Shown in pieces: positions 29,896 through 43,289 of a DNA stretch of 64,000 nt. Numbering within the stretch: the first letter of the stretch is position 1; each line of letters starts with the position of its first letter. The notes beneath the pieces are model-generated. The model was not told where the DNA came from, searched no databases, and saw only the letters and a list, made by a program, of their open reading frames with translations. This stretch comes from Massilia sp. H-1 (GTDB taxonomy: Bacteria > Pseudomonadota > Gammaproteobacteria > Burkholderiales > Burkholderiaceae_D): NCBI GenBank assembly GCA_024703915.1, contig CP087969.1, forward strand, positions 558,001 through 622,000. The letters are read 5' to 3'. The position numbers and the translations under genes were made by a program.

Positions 29896-32800
29896 TCAGT
29901 AATCATTTTGGTGCTTCGCCAAGTCCAAAATCTGGTCGGTGATGACCTCAATCGAGTAATCATCCCCCATCCCCACCTGCGCAACTGAATTGACGGCGAT
30001 GGGCTGGGCTGCCGACTTGATCATCACGTCCCTTATCGCCAGTCTCACCCTTTTCGTCTTCATGGCGTTCGTTTTCCAGTCACTTTGAAGGCTCCCCTTG
30101 ATCGCCATGTCGACCGCCAGCGCCAACACCTCGCTCTTCCTCAGATTATTGTAAAGCGCACGCTGCGCTGTCGAACGCAAGGTCGCAGGGTATGTATGCG
30201 CACCACCGGGCACGGTGGCGTCCTTAGCAAGGTTGGCGATTTTGTCCAGGTAGTCCTTATAGCTGACCACGCCCTTGCGCCGCAAGGCGATCAAAGCGTC
30301 AAGAAGCTTGCTCATCTGATCGTAATAAGCTGGATCCACGGGCGATTCATTGATGATCAACTTGCGCACATTGTTTTCGATCGTTTCCACGGACCGTCTC
30401 TTCCGACTTCATGATGCCCTTGAGCTTGGCGTCGGCCTCACCCGGTCCGCGCTCGACAATCAGCTGAATTAGATTCATGTCGTCGAATGCTGAAATCTTC
30501 TCACTCTCCTCGGCCCGGATGTAAGTGTCGATCAGGCGCCGCATGGCTGGCTCGTACAACTTTAGATCGATGTAATCACCACTGCTCAGCCGCACCTCAT
30601 CGCGCAGCTTGCTGGCATGGTCCACCTCCGCCTTGACCGCCGCGATCTGCTCATCCGTATAGCCCGCTTCCAGTCAGTTCGCTGGCGATCGCCGCATAGG
30701 CCCGAACCAGGCTTGCCACGAACTTATAGAGCTTGAGACGCTTGGGTTCGTTCTCCTTCATCTGAGACACGTTCCCGGACTCGGCTGCGACGAAGTAGTG
30801 CAAGCAAGTCGATTGCGTCCGAGGGACTGGCACCGGCTCACACAACGCCGCTATCGCCTCGCGCGCATCCTCTAAATCGTCCCGTGCCTTGTCTAGGCGG
30901 CTCTCAAGAAGGCCCTTTACATCCGCCACATCGAACCCGTCCAGCGCGCCGCTGGTGTAATCGCCAACGGCCCCCTCCAAGCTTTTGAAAAGGTCTTTGT
31001 AATCGATGATGTATCCGTATTCCTTATCGTCGCCGTCCAATCGATTGACCCGACAGATAGCTTGGAACAGGCCGTGGTCGCGCATCTGCTTGTCGATGTA
31101 AAGGTAGGTGGCTGACGGCGCATCAAAACCAGTGAGCAGCTTGTCCACCACGATCAGAAGCTTCATTTGACCAGGTTCGTCGACGAACTTCTTTTTCACT
31201 TCTTTCTCAAACCGCTCCGCCTTGCCGATGGCATCGGAAGCTGATTCGCCAAACCAGTTCGCCAACATCTGGCCATAAACGTCATATTTGAGCAGCTTGT
31301 CGGTCACGCCCTCGCCAGTGGTCTCGCCCTTGGTGTCGGCCACGCTCGGCGAGTAGCTTGTCACGATGGCGCACTTACCATTGAGTTCGGTTTTGGCAAA
31401 CAACTCATAGAATTTGCATGCCTCATAGATACTGCTTAGCCACCAGCATTGCGTTGCCATGGCCGTCCATCAGGCGCGGGCGGGTCGCCATGTCCATCAG
31501 GATGTCATCAACAATCTTGCCAAGTCTGTCCTTGCTTGAAAGTACCCGCTGCATGGTGCCCCACTTCTGTTTGAGCTGGGCCTTGGCCATGTTGTTCAGA
31601 CCTTTGGTTTTGGCGTCGAACCACTGGTCAATCTTGTCGTGGCTAGTCAGTGTCTGATCGATATCGCGCGCCTCATAGCGCAGGTCCAACACGACGCCCT
31701 CGCGCACCGCTTGGTCAAACTTATAGGTGTGGATGTAGCGGCCAAACACTTCAATGCTTTTTTGCCGGTCGGCCTTGAGCAATGGCGTGCCGGTGAAACC
31801 GACAAAGACGGCATTCGGCAGCAGCGCGGTCATAGCCTTATGCAGGTCGCCACTTTGAGTACGGTGGCATTCGTCGACGAATACATAAATATCGCCTTTG
31901 GCCTTGAAGTCGTGCGGCAGCTTACCGATCGACGCAATAAAATCCTTGGCGCCCTCGCTGGTGCGGTCCTCATCGTCATCTTTGCCGCCAAACTTATGCA
32001 CCAACGTGCAAATCAAGGACTCCGTTGTGCCGTCCAGCGTTGCGACAAGATCAGCACCACTGGCGGTACGGTAGATGTGTTCGTTGACGCCTTTGAATAC
32101 CTTTTCTATTTGCTCATCCAGCTCTGTACGGTCCGTGATGACCAGGACTCGGGCGCCTTTGATGTTCTCACGAATCCACTTGGCCAACCACACCATCGTT
32201 AAGCTCTTTCCGCTACCCTGGGTGTGCCAGATAATGCCGCCCTCGCGCCGACGGATGTACTCCTGCGCGGCCTTCACCCCAAAATATTGGTTCTGACGGC
32301 AAAGCTTTTTTGTACCAGCATCAAACACCACATAGTCATGCATCAGGTCCAGCAGGCGCGCCTTTTCGCACACCTGTAAAACATGGCGATCCAGCAAATT
32401 GGACTCGGTTGCATACGGGCCAGTTTCCTCAACCCAACGCAGGTAGTATTTTTCTGGTGTCTCGATGGTCGCGTAACGCAACCCCTCGGTATCGTTCCCC
32501 GCCATGACCCACTGCATGGTCGAGAAAAAGGCTGGATAAATTCCTTTTTCTGATTGTCCAGGTTCTGACGGATGCCCTCAGCAACGGAAACGGTGGAGCG
32601 CTTCAGCTCCAGCACCGCGACCACGATGCCATTGATGTAGATCACCACATCAGGTCGCTTGGTGCTGGCCTTGGCATTCGCGCCTCTAACTGTCACTTCT
32701 TCGGCGATCGCAAAGTGGTTCTTTTGTGGTCGCTTCCAATCTATCAACCAGACGGTCACCTTGTTCTCGCCCATTGCAGGCAAGACCTTTACGCCATAGC

Positions 32801-33059
32801 GCAGTAGCTCATACACCTCATGATTGCGGTCGTAGATGCTCTTGCTCGTGTCAGTCGAGACCCTGTTCAACTCGTGCAGCGCACGGGTCACGAGAGCGTC
32901 CTCGACGCCCTGCTTCGCTAGCCAGGCCGCGAGCAGTGTCGTGTCAATGTTCCGGTTGTCGCCGTCAATCTGGTTGCCCAAGTAGTCGTAGCCCAGCTGC
33001 TGCTGAAACAGGGCAACGATACGAGCCTGCGTACGCTTTTCGATCTGACCTACACTCAT
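29896..33059 (-). CDS. hsdR: Type I restriction enzyme R subunit (HsdR)
   Basis: The motor-nuclease subunit of a type I system. The N-terminal PD-(D/E)XK nuclease has RPDVVIYINGIVVAVLELK. The SF2 helicase has Walker A HTQGSGKSLTM, DECH box FVDECHRTQ, FTGTPLLK and motif VI-like HGLFQAICRVNR. The C-terminal helical part is about 300 residues. Breaks at 32535 (T-run), 31435 (MLVA|GSIYEACKFY, GCTAAGC for GCCGGC), 30675 and 30395 give the appearance of five fragments; restored it is about 1050 residues, normal length. The start overlaps the previous stop by ATGA. Confidence 0.9.
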
Positions 33060-34432
33060 AGCATTGTCTCCAGGACTTCCCAATGACCGCCCTTTTTGGG
33101 GCCAACGAATTTCAACTTGCCCTCCCGGACCAACTTGGCACTGGCCATCTCGATTGCCCGGGGCGTCTTGCCGATCTCTGCAGCGACCTCCGCCAGCGTC
33201 ATCCTGGGATTGGCCGCCAAGCACCGCAGGATTGCTACTGGCGTTTTTACCGTAGTAGCTACCGAAGTTTCTACCGAAGTTTCTACCGAAGTTTCTGCCG
33301 AAGTTTCTACCGAAGGCTTTCCTGCATCAGCGACGGCGGGGAAAGAGAACTCAACCAAGAAACCATTGCTATCACATTCAAAACGGGGGCAGGCCTGCCA
33401 TCGGCAACACATGCGCGTCGAATCAGATCAATGCCCCGCCCCCATGACTCGATAAGGCCAGCAAGAAACAAGGCCCTGGCGATATCAGGGTTGGCAGGTT
33501 GCGACGGGTGTTTGGCCATCAGACGCGCCACCGACCAGTCGGGCGGCAACTGGCCGAAGGTTCCAGATGAGCAGCTTGGTGTCGTACACACTGATCTGAA
33601 TAGGAATCGACGCGCCGTAGTCCTTGTGCGCAATAGCGTTTATGACCGCTTCATGCAACGCCGCATCCGGCACCGGCATGCGCTCCAAACGCTGCGCGCC
33701 TTGGTAGGATATGCCTGCACGCAGGTACTTGGTCGATAAAAGATCAAGTGTTCTTGCCACCTGCGTAAAAGGTCGCCCTCAATCACGTCTTGATAAAGCA
33801 GTTCAGAGTCGGTGCGAAAGAACCCAATTTTTACGCAGGCACCAGTAGTGAATTTCTCGGGATCGGCATGAAAGAGCAGCGCGGCCGCGCTTGAGGTATT
33901 GCCCTTCGGTCAGATGCAGCTTTTCGATCAGTACAGCGTCGCTCTCGGCCAGGAACTCCGCGCTCATGCGGCCGCTTTTAGCCGCCAGCCTCCGAAAGGT
34001 CTGGATGGCGCCAGGCTCGAAGTCAGACATTGCGACATGTGGTACTGGCACACCATCCCAGTGCCTGCCCAGTTTGCGCAGCAGAAACCGATCCAGCGCG
34101 GCACCGCGCAACTCCTGCTTGGTGCTGCCACTGCGCAAGTGGTATTCGCCCTTGTAGCTAATCGGACTTGGATAGGCGTCCACAACAATTTCCAACCAGT
34201 CGCGCCCAGATTGCGTGTGCAGCTTAACGGCCACCACAATGCCCAGGATGTCGCGCACCTTGTTGGGTATGTCTTCGAGCAGCTTGGCCGCGTTAGCCAC
34301 GCCGACCACTTCGCCTGCGTCATTTTTCCCGATAGCCAGGGTACCGCCCTCGGCATTGGCAAAGCCACAGATCCATCTCAGATACTCATCCCGCCAGGAC
34401 TGCTTCCATTCGATGGTCTGGGCTTCTTTCAT
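33056..34432 (-). CDS. AlbA_2 (Schlafen-like) domain ATP-binding protein in the hsd operon
   Basis: The AlbA_2 domain is N-terminal: EAQTIEWKQSWRDEYLRWICGFANAEGGTLAIGKNDAGEVVGV, then ISYKGEYHLRSGSTKQEL. The middle has an HATPase-like RecG-linked region (PDAALHEAVINAIAHKDYGASIPIQI). A run of near-identical ETSV tetrapeptides is followed by a C-terminal winged helix (ILRCLAANPRMTLAEVAAEIGKTPRAIE). Breaks at 33880, 33560 and 33340. About 458 residues. Such proteins are frequent passengers between hsdS and hsdR. ATGA overlaps on both sides make it part of the operon. Its role in restriction is unclear. Confidence 0.8.
33261..33320. repeat. In-frame 12-bp tandem repeat in the AlbA_2 gene
   Basis: Five copies of ACCGAAGTTTCT (one with GCC, last one degenerate) encode a repeated ETSV linker on the minus strand. 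Units of 12 bp keep the frame, so copy-number change would alter linker length and not switch the gene off. Confidence 0.8.
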
Positions 34433-35700
34433 ACGAGGCGTATCCTTCCGGTCAGCAGCTCCTGCATCATGCCTTGCTTAAGGGCGAAAATTTTGTCGTG
34501 GCGGGCTTCCAGGGCACTGAGTTCGGCGTCCATATCGGAAAGGATAGTAACAATCGCACATTGTTCAGAATGGGGTGGCAGTAATAAATCAAGGCGCAAG
34601 AAGGCCGTCTTCGCAAGGTTATAGCGTCGCGCCTTGCGCCAACGCAGCCATAGCTTCCCGACCTTTCGTGCTTCTAAACCAATACGCCAAGAACAACCCG
34701 TTAGCCTTTGCGTTGGCATTAAAGCGGAATCCAAAACAAAAACTGTTCAGATAAAGGTTCGGAACATCGTGAAGGAGTACCGAGCAAAATCCAACCTCTT
34801 CGGGTGTTTCGGATGAGCCATTGAAGAAGAGATCGTCCTTTTTTGCCATGTTTTGCACTTCATTGGTTGCCACATCAACTGGCGCAAGGCTGTCAATGTC
34901 GATAATTGTGCCCTTCATCACATTCACGAACGGAATGTAGCGTGCGGTGCCATGGCCGAAATCACTTTTTGTCTTGCCAATAAGCCCGCCGTATGTATTC
35001 CCGAGCGACCTCATTGTAGTTACTTCCCACTTCTCTTCGAAGCCCGGCAGACGGGTTTGGCCAGTGATGAGTTGATGCATAACAGCCTGTTTTAGGTCGC
35101 GTTCTTAACAACGAGTGCGTCGAGTTTGGCTAACAACAAATCCACATCGGACAGCGCAGCGGCGATCATGCGCTGCTCGGATTGTGGGGGCTGCGCAATA
35201 GGAATACCCTTGATAATCCGACTATTGAGATTATCCTGACTCCCGCCATTGCTCATTGCACGAATGGCCTCATACCGACTAGTCAGAAAATGAAGCAAAA
35301 AATCTACCGATACATCTCGCGTTACCTCAATCGCAGCACACGCCTGATTGGTCGCCGCCTCAATCATAAGAAGGCCGACTCTTCCACGAGTCTTTCCTTG
35401 GCCGTAGAGCGCCAGCAATATTGTGCCTGCTTAAAGCAAAAGTCTCGCGGCGGAACTTTTGAGGCCCTCCGCCGTAATGAACTGGGTCGCATCCTCAATT
35501 TTTGTAAAGTCGATTTGCGATGTCGTAATCCACGGGATTTTACCGTTCCAGTACGCCTGCCGGTCACGCCTAGGCGTACCTCCGGAACTAATGACGGCAA
35601 CTTCACCCAACCGTTTCACTAACCAGTCGGCAGGCATCATGCCCGCCTCCGTCTGCATATAGAGGGTCGTTGCTGCATTGCTCATACCGCGCCCGCTCAT
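34429..35700 (-). CDS. hsdS: Type I restriction specificity subunit (HsdS)
   Basis: The DNA-recognition subunit. Target domain 1 includes PADWLVKRLGEVAVISSGGTPRR and YWNGKIPWITTSQIDF; the first conserved helix has SDVDLLLAKLDALV then KRDLKQAVMHQLITGQTRLPGF. Target domain 2 includes YGGLIGKTKSDFG and YIPFVNVMKGTIID; the second helix has LSDMDAELSALEARHDKIFALKQGMMQELLTGRIRLV. Breaks at 35430 (LLPAGTILL, complement of GCTTTAAGC), 35096 and 34625. About 420 residues. The target sequence cannot be read from the protein, but two unlike half-domains predict an asymmetric bipartite site. Confidence 0.85.
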
Positions 35701-38087
35701 TCAAATCCCATTCTTTTAAGATGCGCGTCTACCCGCGCGGTCAATGACGCCACCTCCTCTGAAAGTTGCGAGACGGGGGAGGCATAGCGCTCGGCCAATT
35801 GCTTGATGCGCCCGGCCAGGGCTTGACTGACCCGGTCAAGTTCGCCTTGCACACTCGTCGCGAGTGCAGCCAGCCATTTGTCACTTACCACCAGCGCCTT
35901 AATGTCAGCCAACGAGAGCTGGCTGTATTTTTCAGCCACTTTGGCGTCGAGCGCCTTGACGGCATCTTTAACGACTTTCCCTGAGGTCGCTTCAGCCTCC
36001 AGAGATCAAGATAGGTGTCAATCAGTTTGCGCTCTTCCAACGCATCCTTGGCGCCTTGATCTCGCCAAGGCGCCTTTGGCACTGACCTTGGTCAGTTTTC
36101 CCTTTTCGTTCTTGGCGTCAGCAAGAAGGCCATCGTCGCCGCCGTGTTCTTCGACCAGCTCCTCCATTTGGCGACTGACACTGTCGCGCAGCTTCAAGTT
36201 TGTCGATGTTTTTTTGCTCGCCGTCAAAATACCGCGCCACGATAAGCGCAGGCGGTATAAGGTCAGTGTTGGATTTGCCACCTTGCACGGCCTGCCAGCC
36301 GTCACTGGCAATCATCCACATATCATCCTGCATGACCTCCATCCAAAAATCCATCATATGCTGATATACGTGATAAGGATCGATCAAGCTGGCGATCGAT
36401 TCCTGGGCACGGAAGGCCTCTAGCAAACTCTCGGACACCTCCTCGATCAGCGCGTTGGGTCGATGGCCCTTTTCAATGCCGACGAAAAGCTGTTTGTTGG
36501 CGGCCGCCCAGCTATCAAACAAGGCCATCACCTGCTTATTGAACGCTGTGAATTGTGGGTGATCGAAAATGGTTGCCTTTACCCGCGCTGCGGCGACTTT
36601 TGGGTGGCAATAACCAGTGCGCTCGGCATCGTAAAATAGGTCTTCCCGCACGCTTGGGAACACCTGCCAAAAAACAGCCAGTCGGTCGATGTCGGCATTG
36701 GGAATTCCACCATTTAAGTGGGCGGAGATGTCCTGCAGGTCTTCCGGTTCGGAGCTATCAACGTAGCGCGGCAGGTTCAAATTGAAGCCGTTACTTTCAA
36801 CCTCGGCCAGCGGCACCATGCGCGCATATTTGCTTACTTCCATCTGGCGCGTGAAGGTGTCCACGATCTTGTGGATATCCTGAGCACGCAGGCGGTTTTT
36901 ATTACCGTCCTTAATAAAGCCACGGCTGGCATCCACCATGAAGACGCCCTTACGTGCTGCAGCGCCGTCTTTGTCGAGAACAATGATGCAGGCCGGGATG
37001 CCAGTGCCATAAAACAGGTTGGCTTAAGCAGACCGATGATTCCTTTGATGTAGCCCTGCTTCAAAATGCGGGTACGGATGCCGCCCTCTGCGCCGCCTCG
37101 GAACAATACCCCGTGCGGCAAAATGATAGCCGCCTTGCCTGTCTTTTTCAGGCTCTTGAGCATGTGCAGCAGAAAGGCATAGTCACCGTTTTTCTCGGGC
37201 GGCGTGCCGTACTCAAAACGCCCGTAGAGATCGTTGGCCGGATCCAGACCGCTGGTCCAGGCTTTTGTGGAAAACGGAGGATTGGCGACGATGAAGTCGA
37301 ACGTTTTAAGACCTCCGTCGACGTTCGTGAAGTGCGGGTTTGATAAGGTGTTGGCCTGCCAGATTTCCGCCGTGGGGCAGTCATGCAGCACCATATTCAT
37401 GCGCGCCAGGGCGCTGGTCGCATTGTCCATCTCCTGCCCGTAAAGAGCCAGATCCAGCCCGGTTCGGAGCTTCGCTTCGTCGTGCGCTTTGAGCAGCAGC
37501 GAGCCAGAACCGCAGGTGGGGTCGTAAATACTCTGACCTGCGCTTTTGGCCTTACCCAGGTCGAGTACCAACGCCATAGTGCGTGAAACTTCGGATGGGG
37601 TATAAAACTGACCTTTGCTCTTACCAGACTCGGTGGCAAAATGGCGCATGAGGTATTCATAGGCGTCGCCCAATAAATCGTCGCCAGCTGCCCGGTTGCC
37701 AGCGAAGTCAAGTCCCTCGAAGATGGCTACCAGCTTGGTCAGCCGGTCCACCATCTCTTTACCCTTGCCCAGCTTTTCTTGATCATTAAAGTCAGCGACA
37801 TCAATTGCACCCTTTAGACTGTCGTTAGCGCTAGCAAGCCGCCCAATGACCTTGTTGACCTTGTCGCCAATCTCCTTATCGCCCTTGGCAGCTACCATAT
37901 CGGCAAAACTGCCCCCAATAGGCACGTCGATCAATGCGCTATGGTCTCCTGCATATTTGTCAGAAACGTATTTGACGAACAGCAGGATGAGTACATAGTC
38001 CTTGTACTGGCTGGCATCCATGCCGCCTCGCAGTTCGTCACAGGATTTCCAAAGGGATGAGTAGAGTTCTGATTTCTTGATTGCCAT
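35697..38087 (-). CDS. hsdM: Type I restriction modification methyltransferase (HsdM)
   Basis: An N6-adenine methyltransferase. The N-terminal helical domain (SELYSSLWKSCDELRGGMDASQYKDYVLILLFVKYVSDKY) precedes the catalytic core: GQFYTPSEVSRTM, AdoMet motif I YDPTCGSGSLLLKAHDE and motif IV FIVANPPFST. Breaks at 37024 (GIIGL|PANLFYGTG, complement of TTAAGC for GCCGGC), 36190, 36060 and 35960. The long C-terminal extension ends VDAHLKRMGFE. About 795 residues, long for HsdM but typical of the YeeA-like subgroup with extra C-terminal helices. First gene of the operon; its stop overlaps hsdS by ATGA. Confidence 0.88.
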
Positions 38088-38514
<427 letters not shown>

Positions 38515-38600
38515 GGTGTTTCATTTGAACTCTTGGCCAGTTGAGTAGCACAAGGGTGGTCTTCAAATTCTTTTCGCTAACTGCTGCGAGGACAAGATTA

Positions 38601-40032
<1,432 letters not shown>

Positions 40033-40154
40033 TCAGTCGCAAATGCCAGCGAGGTTCATACCAGCGTATGAACCCGAGATGGGGTAAGACTGTCAGTGCG
40101 TTGCGCACTGCGATTGCGGCAGAGGTACAGCAAGAAACAGAACAGGCAAGGGGC

Positions 40155-40355
40155 TTAGCTCATTGCCGCCTTCTGGGCCGCGGTCAGGCGCTTGGCTTTG
40201 ACGACGACGGTGCTCATTTTGCCGTCGGCAACAACAGCGGCCGGGCTGGCCTGTGCGCTGCGTACTTCTGGCACGTGGGCGGTGGCGTAGGCGGCAAAGG
40301 TCGTCACGACGGTGGCTGCGATGAAGACGGCTTCGAAGTTTTTAAGGATGTTCAT
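40155..40355 (-). CDS. Small exported or membrane-anchored protein
   Basis: 66 residues: MNILKNFEAVFIAATVVTTFAAYATA forms a signal or membrane segment, followed by HVPEVRSAQASPAAVVADGKMSTVVVKAKRLTAAQKAAMS. A GGAGCG-type ribosome-binding site is upstream. Short proteins of this layout with a VVVKAKRLTAAQK tail are common near serS/rarA in this group, by my recollection; function unknown. No breaks. Confidence 0.65.
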   Translation of the reverse strand: MNILKNFEAVFIAATVVTTFAAYATAHVPEVRSAQASPAAVVADGKMSTVVVKAKRLTAAQKAAMS

Positions 40356-40494
40356 GGTGCGCTCCTGTGGGTGGTGAATCGGTTTGGTATGGTGGTACTT
40401 TACCGAGCCACGCCCCCTGCTGCCACCGGAGTGCGACGAAATGAAGGAATTGCAGGGACAGACTGCGTTTTAGCGCGAATCAGCTGCGGGCGCC

Positions 40495-41806
40495 CTACTC
40501 CAGACCGGCATCGGCGTCCAGACTGCGCAGCCAGGCTAGCTTTTCGGCAATCTTCGACTCGATTCCGCGCGGCACCGGCTCGTACCAGCGCGGCTCGGCC
40601 ATGCCTTCCGGCAGGTAGCTTTCCCCCGCAGGCATACGCATGCGGCTCGTCGTGCGCGTAGCGATATTCATGGCCGTAACCGAGCTCTTTCATGAGCTTG
40701 GTCGGGGGCGTTGCGCAGGTGCACGGGCACGTCGCGCGACTTGTCTTTCTTGACGAAGGCGACCGCCCGGTTGTACGCGTTGTAGCTTAAGCATTGCTCT
40801 TGGCGGCAATGGCCAGGTAAATGACGGCTTGCCCCAGCGCCAGCTCGCCCTCGGGCGAACCGAGCCGCTCGTAGGTGGCGGCGGCGTCGTTGGCGATCTG
40901 GATCGCGCGCGGGTCGGCAATGCCGATATCTTCCCAGGCCATGCGCACGATGCGCCGCATCAGGTATTGCGGGTCGGCGCCGCCGTCGAGCATGCGGCAC
41001 AGCCAGTACAGGGCGGCGTCGGGGTGCGAGCCGCGCACCGATTTGTGCAGGGCCGAAATCTGGTCGTAGAAGTTGTCGCCGCCCTTGTCAAAACGGCGCG
41101 AGTTCAAGGTCAGGGCGTTGTCGACAGAATTCGCCGCTGATGCGGGTGATGCCCGACGTTTCGGCCGAGGTCTTGGTCTGCTCCAGCAAATTGAGGAAGC
41201 GGCGCGCGTCGCCGTCGGCATAGCCGATCAGGGTGGCCACGGCCACATCGTCAAATTCGAGCTGCCCCAGCCCGCTGGCGCGCCTGCGCCAGCAATTGCA
41301 GCATTTCACTGTCGCTCAGCGCTTTCAGTACATAGACCTGGGCCCGACGACAGCAGCGCGGAATTGACTTCGAACGAGGGGTTTTCGGTGGTGGCGCCTA
41401 TCAAGGTCACCAGGCCCGATTCGACAAACGGCAGCAAGGCGTCCTGCTGCGACTTGTTGAAACGGTGGATTTCGTCGATGAACAGGATGGTGTGCTTGCC
41501 GGTGGCAAGGTGGTGCTCGGCCTGCTCGATGGCGGCGCGGATATCCTTGACGCCCGACAGCACCGCCGACAAAGCAATGAATTCGCAGCCGAAGGCGTTG
41601 GCAGGTCAGCCGCGCCAGCGTGGTCTTGCCTACCCCGGGCGGCCCCCACAAGATCATCGAGTGCGGCTTGCCGGACTTGAACACGAGCCGCAATGGCTTG
41701 CCCTCGCCCAGCAGATGGCTCTGCCCGATCACATCCTCAATGGTGGCTTAGGCCGTAGCGCTTCGGCCAGTGGCGGCGCGGGTTCGGTCTTGAATAAGTC
41801 GTCCAT
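40495..41806 (-). CDS. rarA: Replication-associated recombination protein A (RarA/MgsA)
   Basis: An AAA+ clamp-loader-like ATPase acting at stalled forks. [19 protein letters not shown], then [14 protein letters not shown], Walker [16 protein letters not shown], Walker [21 protein letters not shown], sensor 1 [20 protein letters not shown], sensor 2 [12 protein letters not shown] and the C-terminal tetramer domain [54 protein letters not shown]. Breaks at 41750 and 40787 ([12 protein letters not shown]) are the GCCGGC type; others at 41600, 41345, 41290, 41130, 40705 and 40640. About 435 residues, full length. Confidence 0.92.
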
Positions 41807-41881
41807 GCAAGCTATTTATCCGTGGTGAGCGCGTAGTCTAGCGCATGGCGTGCAAGCCTGCCCGGCAGTTTCGCAAGCGCC

Positions 41882-42554
41882 TTACGGTCGCTTGCGCACG
41901 ACGCGCCCGAAAACGGTGTCGGTCTTTTCGCCCGGCAAGGACGGGTCGATGGCGAAGCGGCAGCTGCCCAGGTAGTCGGCCACCGCTTCGGCCAGGGCGC
42001 TGTCGGCCAGTTCCGACTTGACGGCAACCGGCCAGCTTGGCGCCATTGACCAGAAAACGCACCAGCACGCCGTCGTCGTCGGTCGGCGTGCGGTTGTATT
42101 CTTCGAAGCCGCCGAAGCGGCGCGAGTAGGCGCAGCTGCCGGGCACGAGCTGCAGTAGGCTGCTCGCCGGACCCGCCAGCGTCCAGACGAACTGGATCGG
42201 AAAGGTGACGTCGCGCTCGGCTTCGTCCAGGTCGGCCTTGAACTTGCACTTGACCAGGGAAGCGAGCGCGGCGTCGTCGAGCATTTTCCAGCTGCTGCTG
42301 GCCGCCACCTTGGCGTCTTCCGATCTGCCCGTCGGCATTGATGTGGAAGTGCAGCAGCGTGATGCCCTCGACCTCGTAGCGGCGCGCTTCGACCGGCCAG
42401 TCGGGCGTGGTGCACGAGGACGGCGAAGCGAGCAGCTTGGCGGGAAACGCGTTGGCCAGCACGCGGTTGGTGCGCGGCTGCTTGAACGGCGCCATCGTCC
42501 AGAGGACGAGGCTTAAGCAAGCGCGGTCGCTGTGGCGATCTTCTTCTTGTTCAT
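41882..42554 (-). CDS. Periplasmic protein with two TonB C-terminal-like domains
   Basis: It starts MNKKKIATATALA, then GLVLWTMAPF when GCCGGC is restored at 42513, a signal anchor. Domain 1 (PDWPVEARRYEVEGITLLHFHINADGQI ... AALASLVKCKF) and domain 2 (RTPTDDDGVLVRFLVNGAKLAG ... ALAEAVADYLGSCRF) both follow the TonB-C pattern. About 224 residues, ending FGRVVRKRP. It probably interacts with envelope proteins; the lack of a Pro-rich spacer argues against a classical TonB. It lies between rarA and lolA on the same strand. Confidence 0.65.
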
Positions 42555-42569
42555 GCCTGCCGCTGCGCC

Positions 42570-43204
42570 TTAATTCTTGAAGACGTCTGCGCCCTTGGGG
42601 ACTTCAAACTTGAACTGGGTGGGGCCGAGTGCCGGGTTCTTCTCGAACTTGGGGAAGGCCAGCTGCGAGGTCTGGCCGAAGGCATCCTTGAGCTCCATCG
42701 CCCATGCATGTGCCATTCTTGAGGCCAATGCTGATCTGCTGGAACTGGCTGTCCTTCGCTTTCGGCTTGGCATCGAGCCATTCCATGCCGTCGCGGCTGC
42801 CCGCTTCGCTCAGCGTGAAGTTCTTTTCCAGGTCATTGCTGCCGAACAGGATGGCGGCTTGGCGAGGAACCGAGCGCGTCGCCCAGCTTCTTGACCGTGA
42901 CCTGGTTCAGGTCCTTGTCGTAAATATACAGTTGCTCGCCGTCGGCCTGCAGCAGCTGCTCGTAGGGCTTGGTGTACGTCCAGATGAACTTGCCGGGACG
43001 GGCGAACACGAAGGTGCCGCTCGAGGTGTCGCCAGCCTTGGCGCTGCCCGCTTTCTTGACTTGTTGCTGGACAAACTCGCCGCGCGCCGCTTTGGTGCTG
43101 CTGACGAAACTCTTGAATTGCTCGAGCGCGCTGGCTTGCGCGCTGCCAACGAAGGCCAGGCTCAGGGCCAGCGCCCCCATGGTGGTGTTGAATACGCTCT
43201 GCAT
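42570..43204 (-). CDS. lolA: Outer-membrane lipoprotein carrier protein LolA
   Basis: The periplasmic chaperone that ferries lipoproteins from LolCDE to LolB. Signal [26 protein letters not shown], then [84 protein letters not shown] and the C-terminal beta strands. Breaks at 42860 (SS|PAAILFG, GCCAAGC for GCCGGC) and 42715. About 211 residues, the usual size. Downstream of ftsK, as in many betaproteobacteria. Confidence 0.9.
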
Positions 43205-43289
43205 TGCTTGCCTTTCTTCTTGTGCTGCACAGGCACGATCGCCCTGCCCGGTTAACGGTCAGGCAGGCGAAGCGTGCACAAGCAGGTGA

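Noticed and set aside
30651..33059. Several separate short helicase and nuclease genes
   Set aside because: The fragments join in order into a single HsdR when three one-base or GCCGGC repairs are made.
33261..33320. CRISPR array
   Set aside because: Units are 12 bp with no spacers and lie in frame within a coding gene.
35697..38087. The type I methyltransferase as the source of the GCCGGC effect
   Set aside because: HsdM is an adenine methyltransferase with bipartite recognition through HsdS; GCCGGC contains no adenine and is a short palindrome.
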